Of a stretch of DNA of 64,000 nt, positions 28,676 through 37,631 are shown in pieces. The position numbers and the translations under genes were made by a program. Position 1 is the first letter of the stretch. Each line of letters starts with the position of its first letter. The stretch comes from Bacteroidales bacterium (lineage in GTDB: Bacteria; Bacteroidota; Bacteroidia; Bacteroidales; WCHB1-69), in NCBI GenBank assembly GCA_017551725.1, contig JAFZKY010000014.1:95561-159560 (forward strand), given 5' to 3'. Below the pieces are notes generated by a model that had not been told where the DNA came from, ran no database searches, and saw only the letters and a program-made list of their open reading frames with translations.

Positions 28676-29425
28676 ATGAAACTGCTGATAATTGAAGACG
28701 AACAGAACAATGCCGACCGACTGGTGAGGTTGGTGAACGACATCCGCCCCGATGCCGAGATTGTGGCGGTGTTGGCGAGCAATGCAGAAGTGGAGGCTTT
28801 CTTCCACCAGGCTGACAATGCTCCCGATGTAATTTTGTCAGACATCCGACTGGGTGACGGGTTGAGTTTTGTGGGGCTGAAGTCCGCCCCACAGTCGGTG
28901 CCCGTGATTTTTACCACCGCCTACGACCAATATGCGCTGCAGGCGTTCAAATACAACGGTCTCGACTATCTGCTGAAGCCCATTGATGCAGAGGAACTAC
29001 GGCAGGCGCTGGATAAGGTGGTCGTGGAACGTACCACCACCACGGAGGACATCCGGCAGCTGCTGGCCTCGGCGGGTAGCATCCGTTACCGTGAGCGTTT
29101 TCTCATTTCTTTCCGCGACACCTTTCATGTGGTGCCCGTGAGCGAGATGAGCCACGTGGGTATCAGCGACGGCATCGTTCGCCTTTATACCACAGGAGGT
29201 AAGTCGCACCTGTTAAATATGACACTGGATGAGTTGGAGAAGCAACTTGACCCTGAACGGTTTATGCGCGTCAATAGACAGTATATCGTCAGTGCGGCGG
29301 CGGTGGAGAAACTGTCAGCCCACTTCCTCGGCAAGATGCGGGTCCATCTCAAAGGCTATCCCGACACGGAGGTCATTGTAAGCCGCGAGAAAGTGTCGGC
29401 GGTAAAGCGTTGGCTGGACTTTTGA
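28676..29425 (+). CDS. LytTR-family response regulator
   Basis: 249 residues. N-terminal receiver domain with acidic pair EDE near residues 7-9, phosphoacceptor Asp56 in ILSDIRLGDG, and conserved Lys in LLKPID. The C-terminal about 105 residues form a LytTR DNA-binding domain (RERFLISFRDTFHVVPVSEMSHV, LDELEKQLDPERFMRVNRQYIV). Partner of the upstream kinase. It lies directly upstream of an RND efflux operon on the same strand, so control of that operon is a reasonable inference. Confidence 0.94.
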   Translation: MKLLIIEDEQNNADRLVRLVNDIRPDAEIVAVLASNAEVEAFFHQADNAPDVILSDIRLGDGLSFVGLKSAPQSVPVIFTTAYDQYALQAFKYNGLDYLLKPIDAEELRQALDKVVVERTTTTEDIRQLLASAGSIRYRERFLISFRDTFHVVPVSEMSHVGISDGIVRLYTTGGKSHLLNMTLDELEKQLDPERFMRVNRQYIVSAAAVEKLSAHFLGKMRVHLKGYPDTEVIVSREKVSAVKRWLDF

Positions 29426-29494
29426 CCGCTACGGTTCACCCGCCATTATTCCCGTTTCACTCATTTCTGAGTTTTTGCTTCGCCAATAAATCCT

Positions 29495-29502
29495 CACTTT
29501 TG
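29495..29502 (+). promoter_or_regulatory. Candidate -7 box of the RND efflux operon
   Basis: CACTTTTG, one mismatch to TAnnTTTG, 17 bases before the adaptor ATG. The weaker box would fit a promoter that needs an activator, but that is inference. Confidence 0.4.
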
Positions 29503-29519
29503 CATCCAAATTCATAAAG

Positions 29520-30623
29520 ATGTACAAAATGAAGAGGATGATATGGCTGTTGTTGCCGATGGTGATGTTTTCGTGCGCATCGCGGCAGCAGAACGAGGGC
29601 GAGGAGCCTAAACACTACGAGTTGCTTACCATCACGACCGGCGATCACGAGCTGTCCACTGAATATGCCGCTTCGCTGAAAGGACAGCAGGATATTCGCA
29701 TCATTCCGCGCATAGAGGGCTATCTGCAAGGCATTTACGTGAAGGAGGGCGAGCAAGTGAAGGAGGGACAGTTGCTATTTCGCGTGGATGCAGCGACCTA
29801 CCGGGCGGCGGTGGAGACGGCGAATGCCAATGTGCAGCAGATGACGGCGGCCTTGGAAAAGGCACAATTGGAGTACGAAGGCAAACAGAAACTCCGTGCA
29901 AAGAATGTTATCTCCGACTATGAACTGGCATCATCTAAAAGTGACCTTGCCGTAGCAAAGGCGAATCTCGCAGCAGCACAAGCGGCCCTCACTTCCACAC
30001 GCAACGACCTCAGCTATACAGAATTGCGTAGCCCTTCGGATGGAATAGTAGGGAGGATTCGTTACCGTAAGGGCGATTTTGTGAGTCCCAACTTGCAGGA
30101 AGGCCTTACCATTGTGGCCGACAACCGCCATATCCGTGCTTACTTCTCGATGAGCGAAACAGTTTTGATGGATTACCTGAGTGAACACAAAACGATGGAA
30201 GCGGCTGTCAATCAGATGCCTGAAGTGCGACTGCTCCTCCCGAACGGCCAATTTTACGGTCAAACGGGACGGGTGGAGAGCATCAGCGGCATTGTGGACG
30301 AGTCAACAGGTGCTGTTTCGGTGTGCGCCCTTTTCGACAACCGCGACGGCATCCTGCTCAGCGGCGGCACGGGCAAAATCGTGATGCCCGCTGTGAGGAA
30401 AAACGCTATCGTCATCCCACAGGAGGCCACCTACGAGATTCAGGACAAAGTATATGTGATAAAGGTGGTGGACGGCAAGACGGTATCGACCATCATCAAG
30501 GTAGAGCCGCAGAACGATGGCAAGGAGTATGTGGTAGTCAATGGTCTCAAGGAAGGGGATGTGATTATTGCCAAAGGTGCGGGGTTTGTGCAAGAAGGAG
30601 AGAGGGTTATAGTTAATAGATAA
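29520..30623 (+). CDS. RND efflux periplasmic adaptor (membrane fusion protein), lipoprotein
   Basis: 367 residues, HlyD/AcrA family. Lipoprotein signal with Cys in VMFSCAS. Then a split lipoyl domain (IIPRIEGYLQGIYVKEGEQVKEGQLLFRVD and SPSDGIVGRIRYRKGD), an alpha-hairpin (ETANANVQQMTAALEKAQLEYEGKQ), and beta-barrel and membrane-proximal domains (LPNGQFYGQTGRVESI). It joins the inner-membrane pump to the outer-membrane channel encoded downstream. Start could also be the Met at 29529. The last codons fall in a short-unit repeat tract. Confidence 0.94.
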   Translation: MYKMKRMIWLLLPMVMFSCASRQQNEGEEPKHYELLTITTGDHELSTEYAASLKGQQDIRIIPRIEGYLQGIYVKEGEQVKEGQLLFRVDAATYRAAVETANANVQQMTAALEKAQLEYEGKQKLRAKNVISDYELASSKSDLAVAKANLAAAQAALTSTRNDLSYTELRSPSDGIVGRIRYRKGDFVSPNLQEGLTIVADNRHIRAYFSMSETVLMDYLSEHKTMEAAVNQMPEVRLLLPNGQFYGQTGRVESISGIVDESTGAVSVCALFDNRDGILLSGGTGKIVMPAVRKNAIVIPQEATYEIQDKVYVIKVVDGKTVSTIIKVEPQNDGKEYVVVNGLKEGDVIIAKGAGFVQEGERVIVNR

Positions 30624-30634
30624 TAGTTAATAGT
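30608..30634 (+). repeat. Short-unit repeat tract at the adaptor-pump junction
   Basis: Repeated ATAGTTAAT-like units cover the adaptor stop codon and the 12-base gap to the pump gene. Confidence 0.5.
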
Positions 30635-30635
30635 C

Positions 30636-33600
30636 GTGAACACCAAGACTTTTATCAATAGACCGCTCCTTTCAATGGTCATCAGCATAATCATTGTGCT
30701 GCTGGGCTTGATTTCGTTGCTGTCGTTGCCAGTAGAGCGCTATCCCGACATCGCACCACCAGCCATCTATGTGTGGGCGAGCTATCCAGGCGCGAGTGCC
30801 GAAACGGTGCAAAAGAGCGTGGTGATGCCGTTGGAGGAGGCCCTCAACGGTGTGGAAGGAATGACTTATATGACTTCGTCGGCCAGCAACGGCTCGGCCA
30901 GCATCACCATCTATTTCGAGCAGGGTGCCAATGCCGATATGGCCGCTGTGAATGTGCAGAACCGCGTCGTGCAGGCACAGGCTCAGCTGCCTGCCGAGGT
31001 GTTGCAGACCGGCGTAGCTGTAGAGAAACAGCAACCCGGACAGCTCCGTATCATCGCCCTGGAAAGCCCCAACGGCACCTATGACGAGAACTTCCTGAGC
31101 AACTATTTCTACAACAACTTGCGTCCGGCGCTGTTGCGCATCAAGGGCGTGGGCAAGGTGGAGGTGTGGGGTGCGCAATATGCTCTGCGTATCTGGCTCA
31201 AGCCCGATGTGATGGCCCGCCACAAGCTGATGCCAAGCGATATATCGGCTGTGTTGGCCGAGCAGAATATTGAGGCCTCTGTCGGTTCGTTGGGCAGCAA
31301 TTCCGACAACGTGTTCCAGTATGTGTTGCGCTACACGGGGCGTAAGACCGAGGTGTCGGAGTTCGAGAACCTTGTGATTGCCTCGCTGCCCACCGGTGAG
31401 GAACTCCTACTAAAGGATGTGGCGGATGTGGAGCTGGGGCAGTCGGATTATGACTACATCAACAGCATCAACGGACATCCGGGTGTGATGGGGTCGGTGA
31501 GCCAGATGGCTGGCTCGAACGCCACTAAAATCAACCTCGACATCGACAAACTGCTGAAGGGGGTGGAAAAATCGCTGCCTAAGGATGTGAAAATCGTCAC
31601 CTTCGACAACACTAATGACTTCCTCTTTGCCTCCATCCGCGAGGTGATTCTGACGCTTATCCTCGCCATCGTGCTGGTGCTGGTGGTGGTGCTGTTTTTC
31701 CTGCAAGACTTCCGCGCCACGCTGATTCCCGCCGTTGGCATCATCGTGTCGCTCATCGGGACGTTCGCCTTTATGAAAGTGGCGGGCTTCTCAGTCAACC
31801 TGCTGACACTCTTCGCTCTGGTGCTGGTCATCGGCACCGTGGTGGATGACTCCATCGTGGTGGTGGAAGCGGCGAAAGCAAAGTTTGATGAGGGCAGCAC
31901 CTCTGCCCGCAAAGCATCTGAGGAGGCTATGAATGGTCTCTCGACAACACTGTTTACCACCACGCTGGTCTTTATGGTTATTTTCATTCCCGTAGCGTTT
32001 ATGGGTGGTACTACTGGCATTTTTTTCAAGCAGTTTGGCTTAACGATGGCCGTCGCCGTGGGTATCTCGCTGCTTAACGCGCTAACGCTGAGTCCTGCAT
32101 TGTGTGCGTTGATTCTGCGTCCAGAAAAGCCACAAGAAGGGGCCCCGAAATTCTCAATTCTCAATTTAATAAAGGAGGTTTACAATGCCTCCTTCTCCGC
32201 GCTGCTGAAGCATTACTGCAACCTTATCGGCCGTTTATTGAAGCGCAAGCGCTGGGTGGCCGTCGGTGTGGGCGTCACCCTGCTGCTGTTCGGCATCCTC
32301 TTCAAGGTTGTACCCACAGGATTCATCCCCAACGAAGATATGGGTACGCTCTTCGTTGACCTTACGGCACCTTCGGGCTATACCGCCAACAAAACTTTCG
32401 ATATGATGAACCGTACCTGCAACAAAATCCGTGAACTACCCGAAGTGCAGGAAGTGGGCGGTGTGGTTGGTGTAGGGGCTGGAAGCAACGGTTCCAATAT
32501 CTTCATACAATTGAAACCGTGGAAGGAGCGCAAGGGAAGCGAGCATTCATCCACCGTTGTGATGGAACGAATCAACGAGTTGTTGGCCCAAGAAAATGAG
32601 GCGCAGTGCTTCGTCTCTGAACCCGGAATGGTAGAAGGTTATGGCGGCAGCGGCGGTTTCGAGTTCTCGGTACAGGGTCGCAATGGGCAGGATGTGAGGA
32701 CATTGCACGAAGTCACCAACCACTTCATCGAGAAGCTCAGCGAGCGGCCCGAAATCGGCGAGGTCTATTCGAACTACGAGGTCGATTATCCGCAGTACCG
32801 CGTCAATGTCGATGTGGCGCGTTGCAAGAAGATGGGTGTCGTACCCTCTACCGTTCTCAACGAGATGGGCGCTTACCTCGGTGGCGACTACATCTCCAAC
32901 TTCAACAAATACAACAAGGTGTATCAGGTGGATTTGCAGCTCAGACCTTCCGACCGCAATCGTCCCGAGTCGCTTGCAAACCTCTTCGTACGTTCTGAAA
33001 GCGGCGAGATGATGCCTATCAACCAGTTTGTCACGCTTACCAAAGAGTATATGCCACAATCGCTCAACAGCTTCAATATGTTCCCCAGTATAGATGTTTC
33101 GGGAAGTGTGGCGCAGAGTAGCAGTTCTGGCAGTGCCATCCGTACCATTCAGGAAACTGCTGCCAAAGAACTGCCCGTAGGTTATAGCCTTGAGTTCGGT
33201 GGTATCACCCGTGAAGAGAGCCAGACAACAAGTCGTGTCATCTTCATCTTCTTGATATGCATTGTTTTCACCTATCTTGTGATGGTCGCCCTTTACGAAA
33301 GTCTCTTTATCCCGCTGGCAGTGATGCTGGCGGTACCATTTGGTTTAGCGGGCAGTTTGCTGTTTGCCAAGTTGTTTGGCGTGGAGAACAACATCTATAT
33401 GCAAATCGGGATGGTGATGTTGGTGGGGTTGCTGTCGAAGACGGCCATCCTGCTCACCGAATATGCTTCGCAGGCACGGAAGGAAGGGAAGTCACTTGTC
33501 CAAGCAGCACTCAGCAGCGCCAAAGTGCGTCTGCGTCCTATACTGATGACCTCGCTCACTATGATTATCGGTATGTTACCCCTGATGTTCGCTTCTGGCG

Positions 33601-33743
33601 TGGGCGCCAACGGCAGCCGCACCATCGGAGTCTGTGTGGTGGGCGGAATGCTTTTCGGCACCCTTGGCTTGCTGCTGTCCGTGCCAGTATTGTTTGTAGT
33701 GTTTCAGAAAATTCAAGAGAAAATAATAGGGGATAGGGATTAG
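30636..33743 (+). CDS. RND multidrug efflux permease (HAE1/AcrB type)
   Basis: 1035 residues, full length, GTG start (MNTKTFINRPLLSMVIS). Proton-driven inner-membrane pump with 12 helices and two large periplasmic loops. Family signatures: VERYPDIAPP near the N-terminus, VVDDSIVVVEAAKAKFDEG carrying the helix-4 Asp pair for proton relay, NALTLSPALCALIL, and RPILMTSLTMIIGMLPL in the second half. A 9-base repeated unit (TTCTCAATT, 32149-32167) encodes part of the variable linker after LRPEKPQEGAP. Second gene of the efflux operon. Confidence 0.97.
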   Translation: MNTKTFINRPLLSMVISIIIVLLGLISLLSLPVERYPDIAPPAIYVWASYPGASAETVQKSVVMPLEEALNGVEGMTYMTSSASNGSASITIYFEQGANADMAAVNVQNRVVQAQAQLPAEVLQTGVAVEKQQPGQLRIIALESPNGTYDENFLSNYFYNNLRPALLRIKGVGKVEVWGAQYALRIWLKPDVMARHKLMPSDISAVLAEQNIEASVGSLGSNSDNVFQYVLRYTGRKTEVSEFENLVIASLPTGEELLLKDVADVELGQSDYDYINSINGHPGVMGSVSQMAGSNATKINLDIDKLLKGVEKSLPKDVKIVTFDNTNDFLFASIREVILTLILAIVLVLVVVLFFLQDFRATLIPAVGIIVSLIGTFAFMKVAGFSVNLLTLFALVLVIGTVVDDSIVVVEAAKAKFDEGSTSARKASEEAMNGLSTTLFTTTLVFMVIFIPVAFMGGTTGIFFKQFGLTMAVAVGISLLNALTLSPALCALILRPEKPQEGAPKFSILNLIKEVYNASFSALLKHYCNLIGRLLKRKRWVAVGVGVTLLLFGILFKVVPTGFIPNEDMGTLFVDLTAPSGYTANKTFDMMNRTCNKIRELPEVQEVGGVVGVGAGSNGSNIFIQLKPWKERKGSEHSSTVVMERINELLAQENEAQCFVSEPGMVEGYGGSGGFEFSVQGRNGQDVRTLHEVTNHFIEKLSERPEIGEVYSNYEVDYPQYRVNVDVARCKKMGVVPSTVLNEMGAYLGGDYISNFNKYNKVYQVDLQLRPSDRNRPESLANLFVRSESGEMMPINQFVTLTKEYMPQSLNSFNMFPSIDVSGSVAQSSSSGSAIRTIQETAAKELPVGYSLEFGGITREESQTTSRVIFIFLICIVFTYLVMVALYESLFIPLAVMLAVPFGLAGSLLFAKLFGVENNIYMQIGMVMLVGLLSKTAILLTEYASQARKEGKSLVQAALSSAKVRLRPILMTSLTMIIGMLPLMFASGVGANGSRTIGVCVVGGMLFGTLGLLLSVPVLFVVFQKIQEKIIGDRD

Positions 33744-33769
33744 GGGTTAGTAATTAGTGATTAGTGAAT
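33728..33769 (+). repeat. Short-unit repeat tract at the pump-TolC junction
   Basis: GGGATAGGGATTAGGGG then TTAGTAATTAGTGATTAGTGAAT units span the pump stop codon and the gap to the channel gene. Confidence 0.5.
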
Positions 33770-33778
33770 TGTAAAAAA

Positions 33779-35131
33779 ATGAGAATAAAGAGTAAATGGG
33801 TTTTTATTTTGGCTGCGTTGCTGATGGTTGGCTGTACTGTGCAGAAGCCTATAGTTAAGGAAGCCATCAGACCGAATCTTCTTGAGTCGGAGATTACGCT
33901 GGCTGATAGTGTTTCTATGCGCTCGTGGCAGGAGATTTTCAAGGAAGAACCTTTACAAGCATTGATTTCTGAAGCATTGGCGAGCAATGCCGATGTGCGA
34001 ACAATGCAACTCAATGTGGAGCAGGCCGCCATCCAGATGCGGGTGGCCAAATTGTCTTATCTGCCGTCGTTTGCGTTGTCGCCAACGGCCACTGTCGTCA
34101 AAGCCAACGGAACCCCCGTTTCCACCAGCTACGAAATACCGCTCACTATGAGTTGGGAATTGAATCTCGGCGGACAGGTGGAGGCACAGAAAGCAGCGAC
34201 AAAATACCAATGGATGAACACACAGGAACAACTCAATTATACACGGCTGCAACTCATAGCTTCCGTAGCCAACACCTACTACACCCTGATTATGCTGGAT
34301 GAGCAGCTGCGACTGTCGGAACAGAGCGTACAACTGCAACGGGAAACTCTGAAAACCATCACTGAAATGAAAGAGGTGGGTATGATGAACGAATTAGCTG
34401 TCAATCAGGCCGAAACGGAATTGCAAGCCACTATCGCCTCGGTGAGCGACCTGCGCCTGCAGCGCGAGAAGACCGAGCGGGCACTGAATTTGTTGTTGGG
34501 TCGAACGCCTCAAAGTGTTCAACACTCCAGTTATGCGGATGTAAAAGGTATAGATATGGATGCAGATTCACCTGTCAGTTTGGAAGCACTGGCTATGCGC
34601 CCGGATGTACGCAGCGCCGAGTATCAGTTGCGGGCTTCTTTCAGCAACACCAAAGTGGCTCGCTCGCAGTTTTACCCATCGCTGAAACTCACCGCCAGCG
34701 GTTCGTGGACCAACAATATCGGTGAGATTGTCAATCCAGCCAAACTATTGCTTAATCTGATTGGCGGGCTTACACAGCCGTTGTTTCAGATGGGACAAAT
34801 CAAGGCTGGATTTGAGATAGCCAAGTCGCAGCAGGAACAGGCTCAAATTGCTTTCGAACAGGCACTGCTACAGGCAGGTAGCGAAGTCGCCAATGCATTG
34901 TTGGAATGTCATACAGCCCAGCAAAAGCTGCAAGTCCGCGAGGCACAGGTTGAGTCCAGCCGTAAAGCGATGGAGAACAGCCGTGAGCTGATGCTGTTTT
35001 CCTCATCCGTTACCTATCTGGAAGTGCTTACTGCCCAGTCGTCCTGGCTCAATGCCCAGTTGCTGCAAACCGCCGACTGGTTGGAGTTACAACAGGGAAA
35101 AATCAATCTATACAAGGCTTTATGCCGATAA
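33779..35131 (+). CDS. TolC/NodT-type outer membrane efflux lipoprotein
   Basis: 450 residues from ATG 33779 (MRIKSKWVFILAALLMVGCTVQKP), a lipoprotein signal with Cys in LMVGC. A GTG five codons earlier is a weaker start inside repeat DNA. Two OEP repeats are visible (DVRTMQLNVEQAAIQMRVAK... and RPDVRSAEYQLRASFSNTKVARSQFYPSLKLTASGSW). It forms the trimeric outer-membrane channel of the efflux complex. Last gene of the three-gene efflux unit; its end overlaps a possible start of the GNAT gene. Confidence 0.95.
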   Translation: MRIKSKWVFILAALLMVGCTVQKPIVKEAIRPNLLESEITLADSVSMRSWQEIFKEEPLQALISEALASNADVRTMQLNVEQAAIQMRVAKLSYLPSFALSPTATVVKANGTPVSTSYEIPLTMSWELNLGGQVEAQKAATKYQWMNTQEQLNYTRLQLIASVANTYYTLIMLDEQLRLSEQSVQLQRETLKTITEMKEVGMMNELAVNQAETELQATIASVSDLRLQREKTERALNLLLGRTPQSVQHSSYADVKGIDMDADSPVSLEALAMRPDVRSAEYQLRASFSNTKVARSQFYPSLKLTASGSWTNNIGEIVNPAKLLLNLIGGLTQPLFQMGQIKAGFEIAKSQQEQAQIAFEQALLQAGSEVANALLECHTAQQKLQVREAQVESSRKAMENSRELMLFSSSVTYLEVLTAQSSWLNAQLLQTADWLELQQGKINLYKALCR

Positions 35132-35142
35132 ACCATATAAAT

Positions 35143-35787
35143 ATGCAAACAAGAGTAAACAACAATGTAACTTTATCGCCACTGCAGCCCGACGACCGCA
35201 AGCAGTTCATTCTTGACAACCAAAGAGCATTCAAGTATGGTGCCACCGAAGAAATGACGGAGCAGCGAGAGCAAAGCCAAGCTTGCTTGAGCTTTGCCGA
35301 GTCGCGACGGAATTCGAGCGAAGCTCAGTTCGGCCTTCGCGACGATCATTATGAAGAGGAGGGGGAAATCATTTCCCGTGCCACCATAGAAGCCTCCATT
35401 GACGGTGAAAACGCAGAAGCGTACCGCATTCTCCTCGATGGGGAGAAGGTTGGCGGTGCCGTTATCAGAGTGGAGGGCGAGTGTGGCGAATTGGAGCTGC
35501 TGTTTGTCAACCCCGAGGTTCACAGCAAGGGCATCGGTTATTCCGCCTGGTGCCTCATTGAGCAGCTGCACCCTGAAGTGACGGTTTGGGAGACAGTGAC
35601 TCCCTATTTCGAGAAACGTAATATCCACTTCTACGTCAACCGATGTGGTTTCCATATCGTGGAGTATTTCAACAGCCATCATCCCGACCCAAACGACCCA
35701 GACAGTGGTGGTCCGGACAGTGATGGGATGTTCCGTTTTCGGAAATCTATGAACGGAACACCGATCCCGTGTTTCCTAATCGATTGA
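35143..35787 (+). CDS. GNAT-family N-acetyltransferase with inserted segment
   Basis: 214 residues from ATG 35143 (MQTRVNNNVTLSPLQ); an earlier ATG at 35122 overlaps the TolC gene. The acetyl-CoA-binding motif is seen in LELLFVNPEVHSKGIGYSAW, and the C-terminal signature ETVTPYFEKRNIHFYVNRCGFHIVEYFN is typical of a Bacteroidetes/Firmicutes GNAT group of unknown substrate. Residues 38-62 (MTEQREQS...SSEAQ, bases 35254-35328) look like an in-frame insertion: the sequence before (KYGATEE) and after (FGLRDDHYEEEGEIISR) would join as one conserved block. A terminator follows at 35823. Confidence 0.88.
   Translation: MQTRVNNNVTLSPLQPDDRKQFILDNQRAFKYGATEEMTEQREQSQACLSFAESRRNSSEAQFGLRDDHYEEEGEIISRATIEASIDGENAEAYRILLDGEKVGGAVIRVEGECGELELLFVNPEVHSKGIGYSAWCLIEQLHPEVTVWETVTPYFEKRNIHFYVNRCGFHIVEYFNSHHPDPNDPDSGGPDSDGMFRFRKSMNGTPIPCFLID
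35254..35328 (+). repeat. 75-base palindromic insertion inside the GNAT gene
   Basis: Contains a near-perfect hairpin GCAAAGC-CAAGC-TT-GCTTG-A-GCTTTGC (about 35270-35297), followed by a GC-rich segment with TCGCGA. Exactly 75 bases, so the frame is preserved. Encodes 25 polar residues with no match to the GNAT fold. It resembles the REP-like palindromes common in Bacteroidales genomes; no second copy is visible in this window. Confidence 0.6.
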
Positions 35788-35822
35788 CCATGTTGGCTTT
35801 ATTCCAAGCTAAGACACCTGAA

Positions 35823-35856
35823 ACAGGCGGTTGCGATGCAACTGTCTGTTTTTTTT
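35823..35856 (+). terminator. Intrinsic terminator after the GNAT gene
   Basis: 12-bp stem ACAGGCGGTTGC / GCAACTGTCTGT with loop GAT (several G-T pairs), then seven T. It abuts the next promoter. Confidence 0.8.
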
Positions 35857-35857
35857 G

Positions 35858-35865
35858 TACTTTTG
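35858..35865 (+). promoter_or_regulatory. -7 box of the fused ABC ATPase gene
   Basis: TACTTTTG only 8 bases before the ATG at 35874, implying an almost leaderless transcript. Confidence 0.65.
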
Positions 35866-35873
35866 CGCTTTCT

Positions 35874-37610
35874 ATGGAAAAGTTGCTCGAAATCACGGAT
35901 CTGGCGCTGGAGATGAAGCGGGATGAGGTATGGAATCCCATTCTTCACGGGATTTCGTTCCACATTGGCCGGGGCGAAACCCTTGGCGTGGTGGGCGAAT
36001 CGGGCTCCGGCAAGTCGGTGACGGCGCTGTCGGTGATGCGCCTGCTCAACGCCTCCATCGCGCGCTATCCCGACGGGCAGATCCTGTTCCACGACCCCGC
36101 CCAGCCCGACACGACGGTCAACCTGTCGCGCTGCACGGAAAAGGAGATGGAGCATATCCGGGGCAACAAGATTGCCATGATTTTCCAAGAGCCGATGACT
36201 TCGCTGAATCCCGTCATCAAGTGCGGGCAGCAGATCACGGAACAGATGCTGCTGCATACTCGCATGGACAAGGAGACCGCCCGCAAGCATGTCATCGAAC
36301 TCTTCAAGGAGGTGATGCTCCCGCGCCCGGAGCAGATTTTCGACTCCTACCCGCACGAGCTTTCCGGCGGGCAGAAGCAGCGCGTGATGATCGCCATGGC
36401 CATGAGCTGCCAACCCGACCTGCTGATTGCCGACGAACCCACCACCGCGTTAGACGTGACCGTGCAGAAGGGCATCCTCGAACTCATCCGCAAGCTGCAG
36501 GCCAAATACGGCATGAGCGTCCTGTTCATCACCCACGATCTGGGCGTGGTGGCCGAAATCGCCGACCGTGTGCTGGTGATGTACAAGGGAAACATTGTGG
36601 AAGAAGGTTCGGTAAGAGATTTGTTTTTACACCCAAAACATCCTTATACACAAGGACTTCTGGCGTGCAGACCCTCCATGCGCGTGCGCCTGCGCCAGCT
36701 GCCCACGGTAGATGACTTCATGCAACACAGGCAAGAGGGCATACAGGAGGCCTTCGACAAATTGTGCGTCCCCGCCGAAGAGCGGCAGGCTTTCCATGCG
36801 AAACTGTATGCTGAAAAACCGCTGATTTCTGTCCGCAACATCTCCAAACTGTACCCCGTGCGCAAACGGAAGCTGTTTGAAAAACGGCAATATGTGCAAG
36901 CCCTGGAGAATATCAATTTTGACGTGTATGAGGGCGAAACCTTGGGACTGGTGGGCGAATCCGGCTGCGGCAAGACCACCTTGGGACGCTGCATGATACG
37001 GCTGATCGAGGCCACCGCCGGGGAGGTCCATTACCGCGGCACCAACCTGATGAACCTCAACGGCACCGACATGCGTCGCATGCGCAAAGAGCTGCAAATC
37101 ATCCTGCAAGACCCTTACTCGTCGCTGAACCAGCGGCTTACGGTTGGCGATGCGCTCATAGAGCCCATGCGGGTACACGGCATCGGCCTCAACGACAAGG
37201 AACGGCGCGCCAAGGCCATCGCCCTGCTGGAGCGCGTAAACCTCAACGAGTCGCACTTCTACCGCTATCCGCACGAGTTCTCCGGCGGACAGCGCCAACG
37301 CATCTCCATCGCCCGCGCCCTGGCCGTCAACCCACGCTTCATCATCTGCGACGAATCCGTGTCGGCCCTTGACGTGTCGGTGCAGGCCCAGGTACTGAAC
37401 CTGCTGAACGAGCTGAAGCAGGAATACCATTTCACCTACATCTTCATCTCCCACGACCTCTCCGTGGTGCGCTTCATGTCGGACCGCATCGCCGTGATGC
37501 AACAAGGCCGCATCGTGGAGATGGGCGATGCCGATGACATCTGCGACCATCCGCAGACCGATTATACCCGAAAACTGATTGGGGCCATCCCCAAAGGAAT
37601 AGAACCTTAA
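35874..37610 (+). CDS. Fused two-domain ABC ATPase of the peptide/nickel (Dpp/Opp DF-type) family
   Basis: 578 residues from ATG 35874 ([12 protein letters not shown]). Two complete ATPase units: Walker A GESGSGKS near residue 45 and GESGCGKT near 362; signatures ELSGGQKQR and EFSGGQRQR; Walker [13 protein letters not shown] and [12 protein letters not shown]. The first half resembles DppD/OppD, the second DppF/OppF, and each has the C-terminal HPYTQGLL or TDYTRKLIG tail. Normally powers uptake of peptides. No permease or binding-protein gene is adjacent, so its membrane partner is elsewhere. Residues upstream to 35769 lie in the terminator and promoter and are excluded. Confidence 0.93.
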   Translation: MEKLLEITDLALEMKRDEVWNPILHGISFHIGRGETLGVVGESGSGKSVTALSVMRLLNASIARYPDGQILFHDPAQPDTTVNLSRCTEKEMEHIRGNKIAMIFQEPMTSLNPVIKCGQQITEQMLLHTRMDKETARKHVIELFKEVMLPRPEQIFDSYPHELSGGQKQRVMIAMAMSCQPDLLIADEPTTALDVTVQKGILELIRKLQAKYGMSVLFITHDLGVVAEIADRVLVMYKGNIVEEGSVRDLFLHPKHPYTQGLLACRPSMRVRLRQLPTVDDFMQHRQEGIQEAFDKLCVPAEERQAFHAKLYAEKPLISVRNISKLYPVRKRKLFEKRQYVQALENINFDVYEGETLGLVGESGCGKTTLGRCMIRLIEATAGEVHYRGTNLMNLNGTDMRRMRKELQIILQDPYSSLNQRLTVGDALIEPMRVHGIGLNDKERRAKAIALLERVNLNESHFYRYPHEFSGGQRQRISIARALAVNPRFIICDESVSALDVSVQAQVLNLLNELKQEYHFTYIFISHDLSVVRFMSDRIAVMQQGRIVEMGDADDICDHPQTDYTRKLIGAIPKGIEP

Positions 37611-37631
37611 TAACAACCAAAAATAGCACAC

